64,000 bases of DNA. Origin: CAVSRC01 sp963762605 (GTDB lineage: Bacteria > Pseudomonadota > Alphaproteobacteria > Rhizobiales > Kaistiaceae). The stretch covers positions 337,759 through 401,758 of the forward strand of contig CAVXLJ010000025.1 of the NCBI GenBank assembly GCA_963762605.1, read 5' to 3'. Made by a program: the position numbers and the translations under genes. Each line of letters starts with the position of its first letter. The stretch's first letter is position 1. Below are positions 54,594-62,866 of this stretch, in pieces. The notes beneath the pieces are model-generated. The model was not told the origin of the DNA. It saw only the letters and a program-made list of their open reading frames with translations, and did not search any database.

Positions 54594-55676
54594 CTATTCT
54601 GCATTGGGGAGGGTAATTTGAATGTCCTTACCCAACACCAAACCCTCCACCTGACAGGCCTTTTCTATAATTCTCATCTTGTCCCTATTGGCGATATTGG
54701 TGCCAAGCCACCAACCGGGGACTAGCTCAAACGAGTATTCAAGAAGCTCAGGCTTGCGCGGATAGACGTTCTCTCGTGTGTCCGCGATGTGATTACGTGT
54801 TCTGCCGGGCACGACTTGTGAAAGGTTCTTCAAGAAATCTGGGCTTTGCGCTGCCAACGTGCGCAAAATGTCTATCAGAGCGTCAATGGCTGAGTCAGCT
54901 TTCTTTGATTGACCCAGGATCGTGTAGTGCACATGCCTTTCACTAGTGGCCGCCAGCACGGTCGGAGCGGGTCTCGCCCTTCTCTTGGCATCCGCAGCCG
55001 CTACTTGCGTTCCACCTCCCCGTGAAAAGGAGATCAAAAATGCCTCAACGTCCTCGGGCGCTGGTCGATAGCCGCAAATCGCTTCTGTCTTCTCCGCCAG
55101 TAGGTCGATGAGAAACTCATCCCGTTCCGAGATTAGGTCTGACCAAGCTGTCGTGATTTTTTCAGCCGCCACCTTACGACGTGAAATGTTCTTGTAGTCG
55201 TCACGCGCGCTCGCAAGCGCGTCCCCAGATCGAACTCTGCTCAGTTCCAGGTACTTGTGAAATATCGCTGCAGCATCTGCCTCAGAACGCTCGGCAAGGT
55301 CGAGCTTCTGCACGCGGCGTTCATCGTATGACCCCTGCTCCGCAGGCAGGAAAAAGTTCCACTCTCTGCCGTCGGTAAGGATCGCGAAGGGGATCCCTTC
55401 ATGAAACGCATATTCAAACAATTGCCGGTCTGCTCCAAGTGACTGTCCCACGCTCTTCACTTCAACAAAAATCTCTCGTCTCGGCGGGGACGATGAGAGG
55501 GCGTAGTCAACGCGCCTGTTGCCGAGCGAGTATTCCCGTAGGACTGACCGCGGATCAAAGATGTCCCAACCTAGTGCTTGCAGGATGGGCAAGACGATAG
55601 CTTCGCGAACTGCGGCTTCGCTTTGGAACTGGCCAGAATCGATGCGTTTCTTTATGCCAACTAGCAGTTCTTCCAT
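54594..55676 (-). CDS. Type I restriction HsdR N-terminal-like PD-(D/E)XK protein
   Basis: This 360-residue protein has an N-terminal HsdR_N nuclease-like domain: REAIVLPILQALGWDIFDPR, then NRRVDYALSS and EIFVEVKSVGQS, giving Asp57 and Glu72-x-Lys74 of PD-(D/E)XK; QLFEYAFHEGIPFAILTDGR follows. The C-terminal ~150 residues are unassigned. No helicase motor is attached, unlike HsdR. The ATG at 55676 is chosen because GGGGGA lies just upstream; a TTG 12 bases earlier overlaps that site. It is divergent from the PLD nuclease across 64 bases. Standalone HsdR_N proteins occur in defence islands. Confidence 0.8.
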   Translation of the reverse strand: MEELLVGIKKRIDSGQFQSEAAVREAIVLPILQALGWDIFDPRSVLREYSLGNRRVDYALSSSPPRREIFVEVKSVGQSLGADRQLFEYAFHEGIPFAILTDGREWNFFLPAEQGSYDERRVQKLDLAERSEADAAAIFHKYLELSRVRSGDALASARDDYKNISRRKVAAEKITTAWSDLISERDEFLIDLLAEKTEAICGYRPAPEDVEAFLISFSRGGGTQVAAADAKRRARPAPTVLAATSERHVHYTILGQSKKADSAIDALIDILRTLAAQSPDFLKNLSQVVPGRTRNHIADTRENVYPRKPELLEYSFELVPGWWLGTNIANRDKMRIIEKACQVEGLVLGKDIQITLPNAE

Positions 55677-55740
55677 TGCGTCCCCCAATCAACCGCGCCT
55701 CTTTAGCGTCAGCCGGCAACCTTAGTGCGAGGATCAATCC

Positions 55741-56811
55741 GTGTCATGGCTACTCCAAACGCCTGAAGCGACAAGCCCAAAGCTAATCACCAGCATCGCT
55801 CAAGAGTGTCAGTCTGCGTCCAAGGGAGGCGCTGCATTCGCCTTTGCTACGGCAACCGGTGTGAACCTCCTGCTCGCTGAGCCTGTGTTCCGGGAGTTCC
55901 TGGAAGCCTCCAGTTTCACGGCGATCATCGGCCTCGATGCGATCACTGACGTCAACGCAATTGACGCACTTCAGAATGCGCAAGAAGCGTTTCCAAATTT
56001 CTTCCCGCGCCTCTTTCTTCACGCAACACCCGGCACCTTGTTTCATCCGAAAACGGTTTGGTTTCGCCTGCCTGACGGTGGCGTTACCATCACCGGCTCC
56101 GGCAATTTGACGGCCAGCGGACTTCGCCAAAACTGGGAAGCGTTGTGCGTCGAGAAGCTTGGACAAGCTGAAATTGATACCATCGAGGCCATCTGGAGCG
56201 GCTGGCTTGCCGCTCACGACTCCGCCCTCGTTGGGCTGGACGACCCCCAGGCCATCGAGAGGGCCAAGGCGAACCGGACCCAGCGGGCGCGCATAAGGAA
56301 GGTTCTGGAGCTTCCAGAGGCGGAAGGCGAGGTCGCTGAGGAGATCGTTGATGAGATCGTTCAGGATGAGTTCCCCAGCTCTGTATTGCTTGCTGAGGTG
56401 CCGAAGAGTGGCAACCGCTGGAACCAGGTGAATTTCGATGTGCAGACATATCAGCAGTATTTTGGAGTAACGCTGGGAAGCCCGAAAACCGTTCAATTCC
56501 ACCAAGTACATAACGATGGGTCACTAGCCGCTGCAGAGGTGCGTCATGCGGTGGCGGTCAAGAGCCGCAACTACCGCTTTGAGGTCGGTGCCGCTCACGG
56601 AATGACTTATCCGGCCAACGGTAATCCGATCGTTGTGTTTGAAAAGCTCACCGACACAACATTCAAGTACGTTCTATTGATGCCTGGCGAGGCTGGCCAT
56701 GCACTGGTCCAAAATTTGATCAATACAAGTTCTCTGAGCACAGGCAAGAAGCGACGCGTCGTAGTAACCGTAAATCACCTCAGAGCAGCTTGGCCAGGCT
56801 CTCCTCTTTGA
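55741..56811 (+). CDS. PLD-superfamily nuclease, BfiI-like restriction endonuclease candidate
   Basis: This 356-residue protein has a single PLD half-site: His102-Pro-Lys104, then GSGNLTASG with Asn122, and Glu133 in NWEALCVEK. BfiI, a metal-independent type IIS enzyme of 358 residues, uses His105, Lys107, Asn125 and Glu136 as I recall, the same spacing shifted by three. The C-terminal half (about 195-356: FHQVHNDGSLAAAEVRHAVA; YRFEVGAAHGMTYPANG) would correspond to the B3-like DNA-recognition domain. The start is GTG 55741 with GAGGA upstream. Two methyltransferase genes follow. Confidence 0.78.
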   Translation: MSWLLQTPEATSPKLITSIAQECQSASKGGAAFAFATATGVNLLLAEPVFREFLEASSFTAIIGLDAITDVNAIDALQNAQEAFPNFFPRLFLHATPGTLFHPKTVWFRLPDGGVTITGSGNLTASGLRQNWEALCVEKLGQAEIDTIEAIWSGWLAAHDSALVGLDDPQAIERAKANRTQRARIRKVLELPEAEGEVAEEIVDEIVQDEFPSSVLLAEVPKSGNRWNQVNFDVQTYQQYFGVTLGSPKTVQFHQVHNDGSLAAAEVRHAVAVKSRNYRFEVGAAHGMTYPANGNPIVVFEKLTDTTFKYVLLMPGEAGHALVQNLINTSSLSTGKKRRVVVTVNHLRAAWPGSPL

Positions 56812-56832
56812 AACGTACCTGCGTTCGATCTG

Positions 56833-58227
56833 CTAAGAACAAGTGATGATCATTTCCGCATCATAAGACAGGTCTTTGTTCAATCGTACGGTGTTTAGTT
56901 TACTGTGGCTGAAGCGGCCCACCGAGTCGACGTCCACTTGTGAAAAGAACGTGCTCGCGAGTGAAACAAGCTGATCCATTGTCATCACCCTCGGTCTCGC
57001 CTGGCTGTGAGTCGCAAACGGTGAATAAGAAAGGACCAAGGGAACGGCCAAGTCCTTCACTGCAGCGAACATCTTCGCGAAAGCGTCGGGCGCCTCTGAA
57101 TTTATGCAGAACGGCGACTGATATCGATCACTTCGATACATTCCTCGGCTCAGCTGCAGACCATCCGAATGAATGCGCGTCGTCGATATTACGGGCTCGT
57201 CCCAGAGGGACATAGTCTCCAGGACATGGTAAAAACGACTGTAGTGATCTCTAGTGTATGGCGGGTCTGCGTAGACCACGCTTACATTGCGATCCAGATG
57301 CCTGAGCACGTACTCGAAATCACCCCTTATCGCTTGGTGCCTGCGCTGGGTCTTCGGAATCTCCGCGTATCGACGAAGCCAATCAGACATCACCCCGACG
57401 ACCTGTTCCGCGCGATCGCGGAGAATCTTGCGAACGAGGTGAAGCTTAGGGCTACCATCCTTGCTCCTCGGTCTGATCGGCTGGGCGAAGTGCTTCCCGA
57501 CGGTGTTGACTACCTCACTTGCTGTGCTGATGACGGCCGCCAGCAGACGGTCACGCGTATCTCCCTCGTGCTTTTGCGCGGCCGTCAAGAACGCATCTAG
57601 CTGAATCGATTGCAGGTACGAGAAATAGAGGCCACCAAAATGGCGGGCGGTTAACGTTTCGCGTCCTTTGGTCTGACCGATTGCCTCTAGTCTCCTTAGG
57701 GTGCTCGCATGGGCCTTTCGCAGTTGGTCCGACACATGAACGGACGACCGCGTGTTGAAGGCGACCACGGAAGCGTTCTCAATAAGCTCACAAAGAGGCA
57801 CAACGTCCCCCTCGCGGGAGAGCCTAAGACACTCCTCCTCGTATTCGATCAGCGGCGAGAAGACATCGACGAGCCTCTGGTGGTTTGAGCCGAGAGCCCC
57901 GTTAATGAATTCACTAGCTGCCATTTCAGAGAGAGCAGTGGGACGCAGAACCGCGGAACAAAGGACTCGCGAATACTCCTGGATGTCGACCGCAGTCACT
58001 TCCCGGCTCTTGGCGAGGGCTGCAGACACGGTCCCTGACCCCGCGAACAGGTCGCACACGGGTCCTTTGCCCGGATCAATCCGGTCAATGGCAGTACGTA
58101 TCGGATCGACCATCCTAAGCTTGCTGCCAAGGTAGTGAATCGGACGCCACACCTCGGGCTCTGAGGCTAGGACGGCGTCATCGATCGGAAGGAGAAGCTG
58201 CAGCTTGTTCACGGACTCTCGAACCAA
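56833..58227 (-). CDS. N6-adenine DNA methyltransferase, D12 (Dam) class
   Basis: This is a 464-residue SAM-dependent DNA adenine methyltransferase. IHYLGSKLRMVDPIRTAID and motif I DLFAGSGTVSAALAKS lie near the N-terminus. Motif IV is VVYADPPYTRDHYSRFYHVL near residue 320. About 240 residues between them, longer than in Dam (278 residues in total), probably form the recognition domain. It starts at TTG 58227 or GTG 58212 and is divergent from the second methyltransferase across 66 bases. It converges with the PLD nuclease gene. Confidence 0.88.
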   Translation of the reverse strand: MVRESVNKLQLLLPIDDAVLASEPEVWRPIHYLGSKLRMVDPIRTAIDRIDPGKGPVCDLFAGSGTVSAALAKSREVTAVDIQEYSRVLCSAVLRPTALSEMAASEFINGALGSNHQRLVDVFSPLIEYEEECLRLSREGDVVPLCELIENASVVAFNTRSSVHVSDQLRKAHASTLRRLEAIGQTKGRETLTARHFGGLYFSYLQSIQLDAFLTAAQKHEGDTRDRLLAAVISTASEVVNTVGKHFAQPIRPRSKDGSPKLHLVRKILRDRAEQVVGVMSDWLRRYAEIPKTQRRHQAIRGDFEYVLRHLDRNVSVVYADPPYTRDHYSRFYHVLETMSLWDEPVISTTRIHSDGLQLSRGMYRSDRYQSPFCINSEAPDAFAKMFAAVKDLAVPLVLSYSPFATHSQARPRVMTMDQLVSLASTFFSQVDVDSVGRFSHSKLNTVRLNKDLSYDAEMIITCS

Positions 58228-58293
58228 TATGATTCGCTTTGTCTAGCGCTTCGCCAGCGCGCTTTCCACCGGCCGCTTTGGACCTTAACTAAC

Positions 58294-59604
58294 ATGTTGA
58301 GAGATTTGCGCAGCACTCTCAATTCCGCAGTGGGTGGTGAGGGCACACAACAGCTCACCCTTCAAGGGCATGAACGCTTGTCAGCCGGGCGAGGTGTGAC
58401 TGAAAACTCCATAATCCATGGAGACAATGCGCTTGCGCTTGAGGTGCTGAGGACCGGCTACGAAGGCAAGGTTCGGTGCGTCTACATTGATCCACCTTAC
58501 AACAATAGCGAGCGCTATACCCACTACTCGGACAACCAGGCACACAATGATTGGCTACGAGGCGTGGTCTCTTGCGTGCGGCAGCTAAAGGCGCTGCTGC
58601 GTGATGATGGCAGTCTTTGGGTCTCGATTGATGACCACCAAGTTCACTACCTGAAGGTGGCGCTTGATGACGTCTTCGGCCGCGATTGCTTCATTTCGAC
58701 GGTCGTCTGGGAACAGAGGACAACCAGGGAGAATCGAAAAGTCTTCTCCAACAATCATGAGTACGTCTTGGTCTACGCAAAGAACCCGAGGCGATTCAAA
58801 GCGACACGCGGGTCACTCGAATGGAATTCAACGGTCTTGTCGAGGTTCAAGAACCCAGACCATGATCCACGCGGACCTTGGCAGTCGGTGTCAGCCAACG
58901 TTCAGGCTGGCCATGCAACGCCAAGCCAGTTTTATGAACTCGTGGCGCCCAGTGGTCGCAGGCACAATCCCCCGAAAGGGCGATGCTGGGCTCTCACACG
59001 CGATCGGATGAACGAGGAGATTGCACAGGGCAGAGTCTGGTTTGGCGCGAATGGACAAGGCGCACCGAGATTTAAGCGCTTCCTCTCCGAGGCCAAGCGC
59101 GGCTTCACCCCCCATACACTTTGGCCAGCTAGCGAGGTTGGGACCAATGACAGCGCCAAGAAGCACCTCCTCGAACTTTTCCCCGATCATTCAGTGTTCG
59201 ATACTCCCAAGCCTGAAGGCTTGATTCAGCGCATCCTGCGTATTGGAAGTGAACCCGGTGACCTCGTCCTTGACGCGTATCTGGGCTCAGGAACCACCGC
59301 CGCCGTCGCGCACAAGATGGGCCGTCGATATATCGGAATTGAGAGTGGTGACCACGCGGCTACGCTTTGCGTGGACCGCATCCGCAAGGTGATAGCCGGT
59401 GAGCAGGGCGGAATATCAAAGAGCGTTGGGTGGAAAGGTGGTGGTGCATTCAACTACTTCAAACTCGAATGCCAGAACGAGCGTGCCTCGCTAAGAAGCA
59501 GCCGGGCCAGTGTGCGGGGGCTGAGAACAAGAGTACGGCGGGCATCCCGTCGCTCTGATCGAGCAGCCAAGAGCGCTGATCCCGTTTCTGCGGCGCCTCA
59601 ATAG
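58294..59604 (+). CDS. N6-adenine/N4-cytosine DNA methyltransferase, beta class
   Basis: This is a 436-residue beta-class (type III Mod-like order) methyltransferase. The catalytic motif IV VYIDPPYNNSERYTHYSD comes first, and the SAM-binding motif I VLDAYLGSGTTAAVAHKMGR comes last, with WVSIDDHQVHYLKVALDDVF and RRYIGIESGDHA between and after. The central ~200 residues would be the recognition domain. The C-terminal tail is Arg/Ser-rich (RASVRGLRTRVRRASRRSDR). The class differs from that of its divergent neighbour, as expected when each methylates one strand of an asymmetric site. Confidence 0.9.
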   Translation: MLRDLRSTLNSAVGGEGTQQLTLQGHERLSAGRGVTENSIIHGDNALALEVLRTGYEGKVRCVYIDPPYNNSERYTHYSDNQAHNDWLRGVVSCVRQLKALLRDDGSLWVSIDDHQVHYLKVALDDVFGRDCFISTVVWEQRTTRENRKVFSNNHEYVLVYAKNPRRFKATRGSLEWNSTVLSRFKNPDHDPRGPWQSVSANVQAGHATPSQFYELVAPSGRRHNPPKGRCWALTRDRMNEEIAQGRVWFGANGQGAPRFKRFLSEAKRGFTPHTLWPASEVGTNDSAKKHLLELFPDHSVFDTPKPEGLIQRILRIGSEPGDLVLDAYLGSGTTAAVAHKMGRRYIGIESGDHAATLCVDRIRKVIAGEQGGISKSVGWKGGGAFNYFKLECQNERASLRSSRASVRGLRTRVRRASRRSDRAAKSADPVSAAPQ

Positions 59605-59646
59605 ATAACAAAAGCAATACAGATATTCCCCCGATCGGACGGGGCA

Positions 59647-60150
59647 TCAAGCCCCGCCCTTTGCCAGGTTCTCGCGCTTCCAAAGCGGTTGAAGATTAGT
59701 GAAATGACAAAGCCGCACGAGTTCGTCTAGCGACTTGGCAGCGGACAGCGGGACGATGTGATCGACCTCCCACTGGCCATATTTGTCCCAGCTCATGCCG
59801 AGCCGGAATCGTCTTTCGATTGAAGTTCGTAGTTCCTCGTGCGCGCAGCCGATTGCGTTTACCGGGCCAACGAGACCGTGAAGAGCTTGACCGGCTCGCC
59901 GCTGGACGCTGCGATACATGCGGTAGGAAGGCTCGCTTGCTGAGCGTTCGCGCTCCCGCCGCATGGCCTTCTCGCGATTGCACGCCACACACTGCCCATT
60001 GCTCACAAACCGCTCCGCCCGGTGCCCCGCTTTGCACGGAACACCGGTGTAGAAACGAGAAAGGCCGCGCTTGGCGGCCTCCCTTCGACTGAGTCGTGAG
60101 CGATCAGGCTTGTCAGCGCTCAAGCCGGTGGGAGCTGGCTGATGCGCCAC
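59647..60150 (-). CDS. HNH-type endonuclease-domain protein
   Basis: This 167-residue protein has a C-terminal HNH core (WEVDHIVPLSAAKSLDELVR then LCHFTNLQPLWKRENLAKG) with Asp130-His131, Asn152 and Asn161. Upstream, CKAGH with CVAC forms a CxxxH...CxxC zinc-binding pair. Such proteins are common in phages and mobile elements. The ATG start overlaps the helicase end by 31 bases; a TTG at 60123, overlapping the helicase TGA, is an alternative. A GGGGC-ATCAA-GCCCC hairpin lies at 59641-59655 over its stop. Confidence 0.75.
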   Translation of the reverse strand: MAHQPAPTGLSADKPDRSRLSRREAAKRGLSRFYTGVPCKAGHRAERFVSNGQCVACNREKAMRRERERSASEPSYRMYRSVQRRAGQALHGLVGPVNAIGCAHEELRTSIERRFRLGMSWDKYGQWEVDHIVPLSAAKSLDELVRLCHFTNLQPLWKRENLAKGGA

Positions 60151-62147
60151 AAGTCCAACGCGTCAAATGGCTCTGCGAGCGGGTCAAGCACCGGCCTTAT
60201 GGAAGAGGCCACTGTGCCCTTGATACTGGATGACCTTAAATTCGGAAGCACAGCGCCAGCATTGATTGAAGTTCCAACAGATAAGTCAGATTCTCGACCA
60301 ACTGCTGGGCCATCAACCGCCCGCTTCACAAACCGAGCCTCAAAGCCTCGCCCCTTTTTCGGGGAGACATACTCCACTCCGAACACTTTCATCGCCTCAG
60401 CGGTCTCCGTTAGTGGGTCTTTCCAGCTGCTGATAAATCGGTCGAGCGTTGATTTTTTGAAGCCTCGCGTTTCCACAAGGTCCTTCTTCGAGTAGCTGCC
60501 GGGTGGCGCGCCGGCGAGGAAATCATGCAGGGCACGCCGCGCGCAAAATGATCTCGCGGTGTGCGTACTGAAATCGATAGTCCACGGTTGTGAGTTGATA
60601 CCGGGCATTTCATTTTCCATGGCGGACGTGATGCACTCAGCTACCGGTCCGCGCGGTAGGAGCATGAAGATATTGGTAGGCAAGCAGTTTCCGTTTGCGT
60701 CGATCGTCCGCCGACAACGCACTCGGTTGACGGCTTGGATCACGCACTTGACAATGTGGCTTTGGATCAATGCCTCTCGGATGTCGGCATGCTCTCCGAA
60801 GGATCGGAAGTGTGCGCTTTCGAGCCAATCGGTGTTTGTCGGTCCCCGCAGTGCCATTAGCGTATCCCCGGAGGCCGTTGGATCGAGGTAGGGCAAGCCA
60901 AGAATGACGACGGTGTCGAAATCAGACCAGTCATTGCGACCGCTGACCTTGCCCCAGTGCGTCACCTCCAAACGCGAGAAGCCTGTTGCATAGGAGGTGA
61001 GGTATGGCTCGACCGCCTTATGGCAGCAGACGAGGACGTTGCTCTGTTTGTCGAGGTCGTCGAGGAGCGCTCGCAGAACCGAAGGCCACACTTGGCTGAT
61101 GTGCTTCTTCAGATACTGCTTTCCGACCCGGTGATTGCGGGCGACCTTGAGCGTGACGTTTCCATACCGGCGTATACCAGCCTCGGTTGGGACAATTTTT
61201 GCCCGCTCCCCCAGCAGCTCATAGGCAGTATCAACCCGTGCTGTGGCATCGAGGATCACACCGCCGAAATGTTCTTCGGGCAACACACCCTCAGACGCAT
61301 GTATCGAAAGCACACCTCCTCGCTGGCTGAGCCATGCCCAACCCAATCGTTGGATGCTGGCCAGATCACGAAGGGTCGCTCTGCATTGTTGCTTGATTTT
61401 GACGCCTTCGATGCCATCGCTGCGCCCGAACTGCCACTCTTCGGCGTCCGTACCGCCGACGCTGGCACGCATGCCGATGAAGTCGATGTCTTCGAGGAGT
61501 TTCAGTTCTCGTCGACTGAGGAAACGCTCCCGATTGTCGTTCGTCACGCGGGCCTCATCCAAGCCAATAAACAGGTCGTTGAGAGCTTCAAGCTGGTACG
61601 GCTGGCTCGCAGTCGTGATGCCACGGAGCGCCCCATGCATCTGGCCGATGTCTTGGAGCGTCACTCGATGCGCCCGCACCATTGGTGGGGTTTCATCGAT
61701 GATGGTGAGACGACGAGGACCTCTCGACCAGTTCGTGAGCTGCATGGACCTAGAGGAATCCGCTTCGCCAACTCGGTTCTGGTAGGCACTGTGCGTGACA
61801 GCCAGGACGGGAATGCGAACCATCAATTCCGAGCTGGCAGGCGTGTCGCTGTGATGCGCAACCGCTCGGCATTGGCCAGAAAGCTTGTTGATCTGGTCCG
61901 CGATCTCCGTGGCTTGCACCTTCAGCGGAGTGACGATCACAACGCCGGGCGGATTGTCGCTTTCAAGCATTGCGCAATAGAGCGCGACGCTCTGTGTCTT
62001 TCCCGTGCCGGTAGGAAGCGGAAGGATATTCCAACGGTTTCTCTCATGGCCATCGGCAACGCGATTGAGGGTTTGCGCGGTGGTGTTCCAGCTTCTCACT
62101 AGGGCGTCACTGCCCACGTTTCTTAAGCCGCGCCAGCGCAGCGTCAT
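60120..62147 (-). CDS. DEAD/DEAH-like helicase/ATPase
   Basis: This superfamily 2-like protein of about 675 residues has Walker A LPLPTGTGKTQSVALY, motif II LTIIDETPPMV (DETP instead of DEAD/H), a later VILDATA and a motif VI-like QAVNRVRCRR. The C-terminal ~150 residues include an HTH-like segment (YSKKDLVETRGFKKSTLDRF). The start at 62147 (MTLRWRGLRNVGS) is chosen because the frame extended to 62246 runs through a terminator hairpin. It is followed by the HNH gene. Its role in the element, replication or defence, is unknown. Confidence 0.7.
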   Translation of the reverse strand: MTLRWRGLRNVGSDALVRSWNTTAQTLNRVADGHERNRWNILPLPTGTGKTQSVALYCAMLESDNPPGVVIVTPLKVQATEIADQINKLSGQCRAVAHHSDTPASSELMVRIPVLAVTHSAYQNRVGEADSSRSMQLTNWSRGPRRLTIIDETPPMVRAHRVTLQDIGQMHGALRGITTASQPYQLEALNDLFIGLDEARVTNDNRERFLSRRELKLLEDIDFIGMRASVGGTDAEEWQFGRSDGIEGVKIKQQCRATLRDLASIQRLGWAWLSQRGGVLSIHASEGVLPEEHFGGVILDATARVDTAYELLGERAKIVPTEAGIRRYGNVTLKVARNHRVGKQYLKKHISQVWPSVLRALLDDLDKQSNVLVCCHKAVEPYLTSYATGFSRLEVTHWGKVSGRNDWSDFDTVVILGLPYLDPTASGDTLMALRGPTNTDWLESAHFRSFGEHADIREALIQSHIVKCVIQAVNRVRCRRTIDANGNCLPTNIFMLLPRGPVAECITSAMENEMPGINSQPWTIDFSTHTARSFCARRALHDFLAGAPPGSYSKKDLVETRGFKKSTLDRFISSWKDPLTETAEAMKVFGVEYVSPKKGRGFEARFVKRAVDGPAVGRESDLSVGTSINAGAVLPNLRSSSIKGTVASSIRPVLDPLAEPFDALDLWRISQLPPA

Positions 62148-62197
62148 TCGTTCTTCGAAGAGTTTTGGGCAGACGCCCACAGGTCCTCCTGAAATTG

Positions 62198-62229
62198 AAA
62201 AGGCCCACCGGCTTTTCGGCCGGCAGGCC
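62198..62229 (-). terminator. Rho-independent terminator upstream of the helicase gene
   Basis: On the minus strand GGCCTGCCGGC and GCCGGTGGGCC pair around CGAAAA and are followed by TTTT. It would end transcripts that come from the integrase side before they enter the helicase gene. Confidence 0.7.
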
Positions 62230-62411
62230 CGATGGTTAGAAAGCACACCACGTCCCTCTTGAAGAGGGAATCGGCTAGACGGGGTGCTTGTTTGGTCGCC
62301 CTTGGTCAGGCAGGCCTGATGGTCAGGGTGCGCCCCAAGTCCCTCTTGGAGAGAGAAACCCGTTCATGCGGGGTGCTAGTTCGGAAGCCTTCCAATCAGG
62401 CGGACCGAACG
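62222..62411. repeat. Tandem structured repeat (87 + 90 bp plus a partial copy)
   Basis: Two copies begin GGCAGGCC(C/T)GATGGT at 62222 and 62309. Each contains GTCCCTCTTG followed by GGGGTGCT(T/A)GTT, and a third partial copy (GGCGGACCG) starts at 62399. Each unit folds into nested hairpins: an outer AAGCACACC/GGGGTGCTT arm and an inner CCCTCTT/AGAGGG. A plus-strand frame across it repeats the peptide pattern S-L-L-x-R-E. It fills the 335-base gap between two minus-strand genes. Its nature is unknown. Confidence 0.6.
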
Positions 62412-62482
62412 TTTAGTCCATATACGAGGCCATTCACCATGCAATTGAATTGATTGAAGAATCCTGCCGGAAAAGCGCGGTC

Positions 62483-62866
62483 CTAACCGTCGCGGTCTTT
62501 CGGTCTGACTCCGCAGAAGAGATATTGTCCTCCCATGAGGGTGTCGGCCGTAGCGCGAGCCATAGCGCTCAGCCTGCTCACCACGCGCATGGCGCAGTCG
62601 AGATCGTTTGGATAACTCGGATACCGCACCGTATAGAACATAAGCGGTTTAGCCTCGCTGCTGCTGTCATCGCCATCGCAAATCATGAGCACAAGCTCGC
62701 GGCGCGGTCCAAACCATGCTTTCCGTTCTCGCTCCACAACGATAGCCAACAGACTGAGGCCGCTCTCATAGTTGAGCAAGTGCCCGAGCGCGTCGGCCGA
62801 CCGGAATGTCGGTTCGAGGTTCCAGGTAAAAGTGATCGTGTCGAAGATGTGCTTGAACTGGGTCAT
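62483..62866 (-). CDS. Hypothetical protein coupled to the integrase
   Basis: I do not recognise this 127-residue protein. Its ATG overlaps the integrase stop (ATGA), so it is translated with it. It is soluble and mixed alpha/beta (ESGLSLLAIVVERERKAWFG; RRELVLMICDGDDSSSEAKP). The position next to the integrase could suit an excisionase or accessory factor, but it is larger than typical excisionases and lacks an evident HTH. Confidence 0.55.
   Translation of the reverse strand: MTQFKHIFDTITFTWNLEPTFRSADALGHLLNYESGLSLLAIVVERERKAWFGPRRELVLMICDGDDSSSEAKPLMFYTVRYPSYPNDLDCAMRVVSRLSAMARATADTLMGGQYLFCGVRPKDRDG

Noticed and set aside
55741..59604. DISARM or BREX defence system
   Set aside because: A PLD protein and methyltransferases occur in DISARM, but no drmA/drmB-type helicase/DUF1998 genes are present, and there is no BREX pglZ or brxC. 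The PLD protein's size and residue spacing fit BfiI better.
62309..62370. Hammerhead ribozyme
   Set aside because: CCTGATGG and GAAACCC resemble core elements, but the second unit (CCCGATGG) lacks them and the three-stem core cannot be drawn convincingly.
62222..62411. CRISPR array
   Set aside because: There are only two and a fraction units of 87-90 bp, similarity runs through the whole unit rather than repeats around variable spacers, and no cas gene is present.
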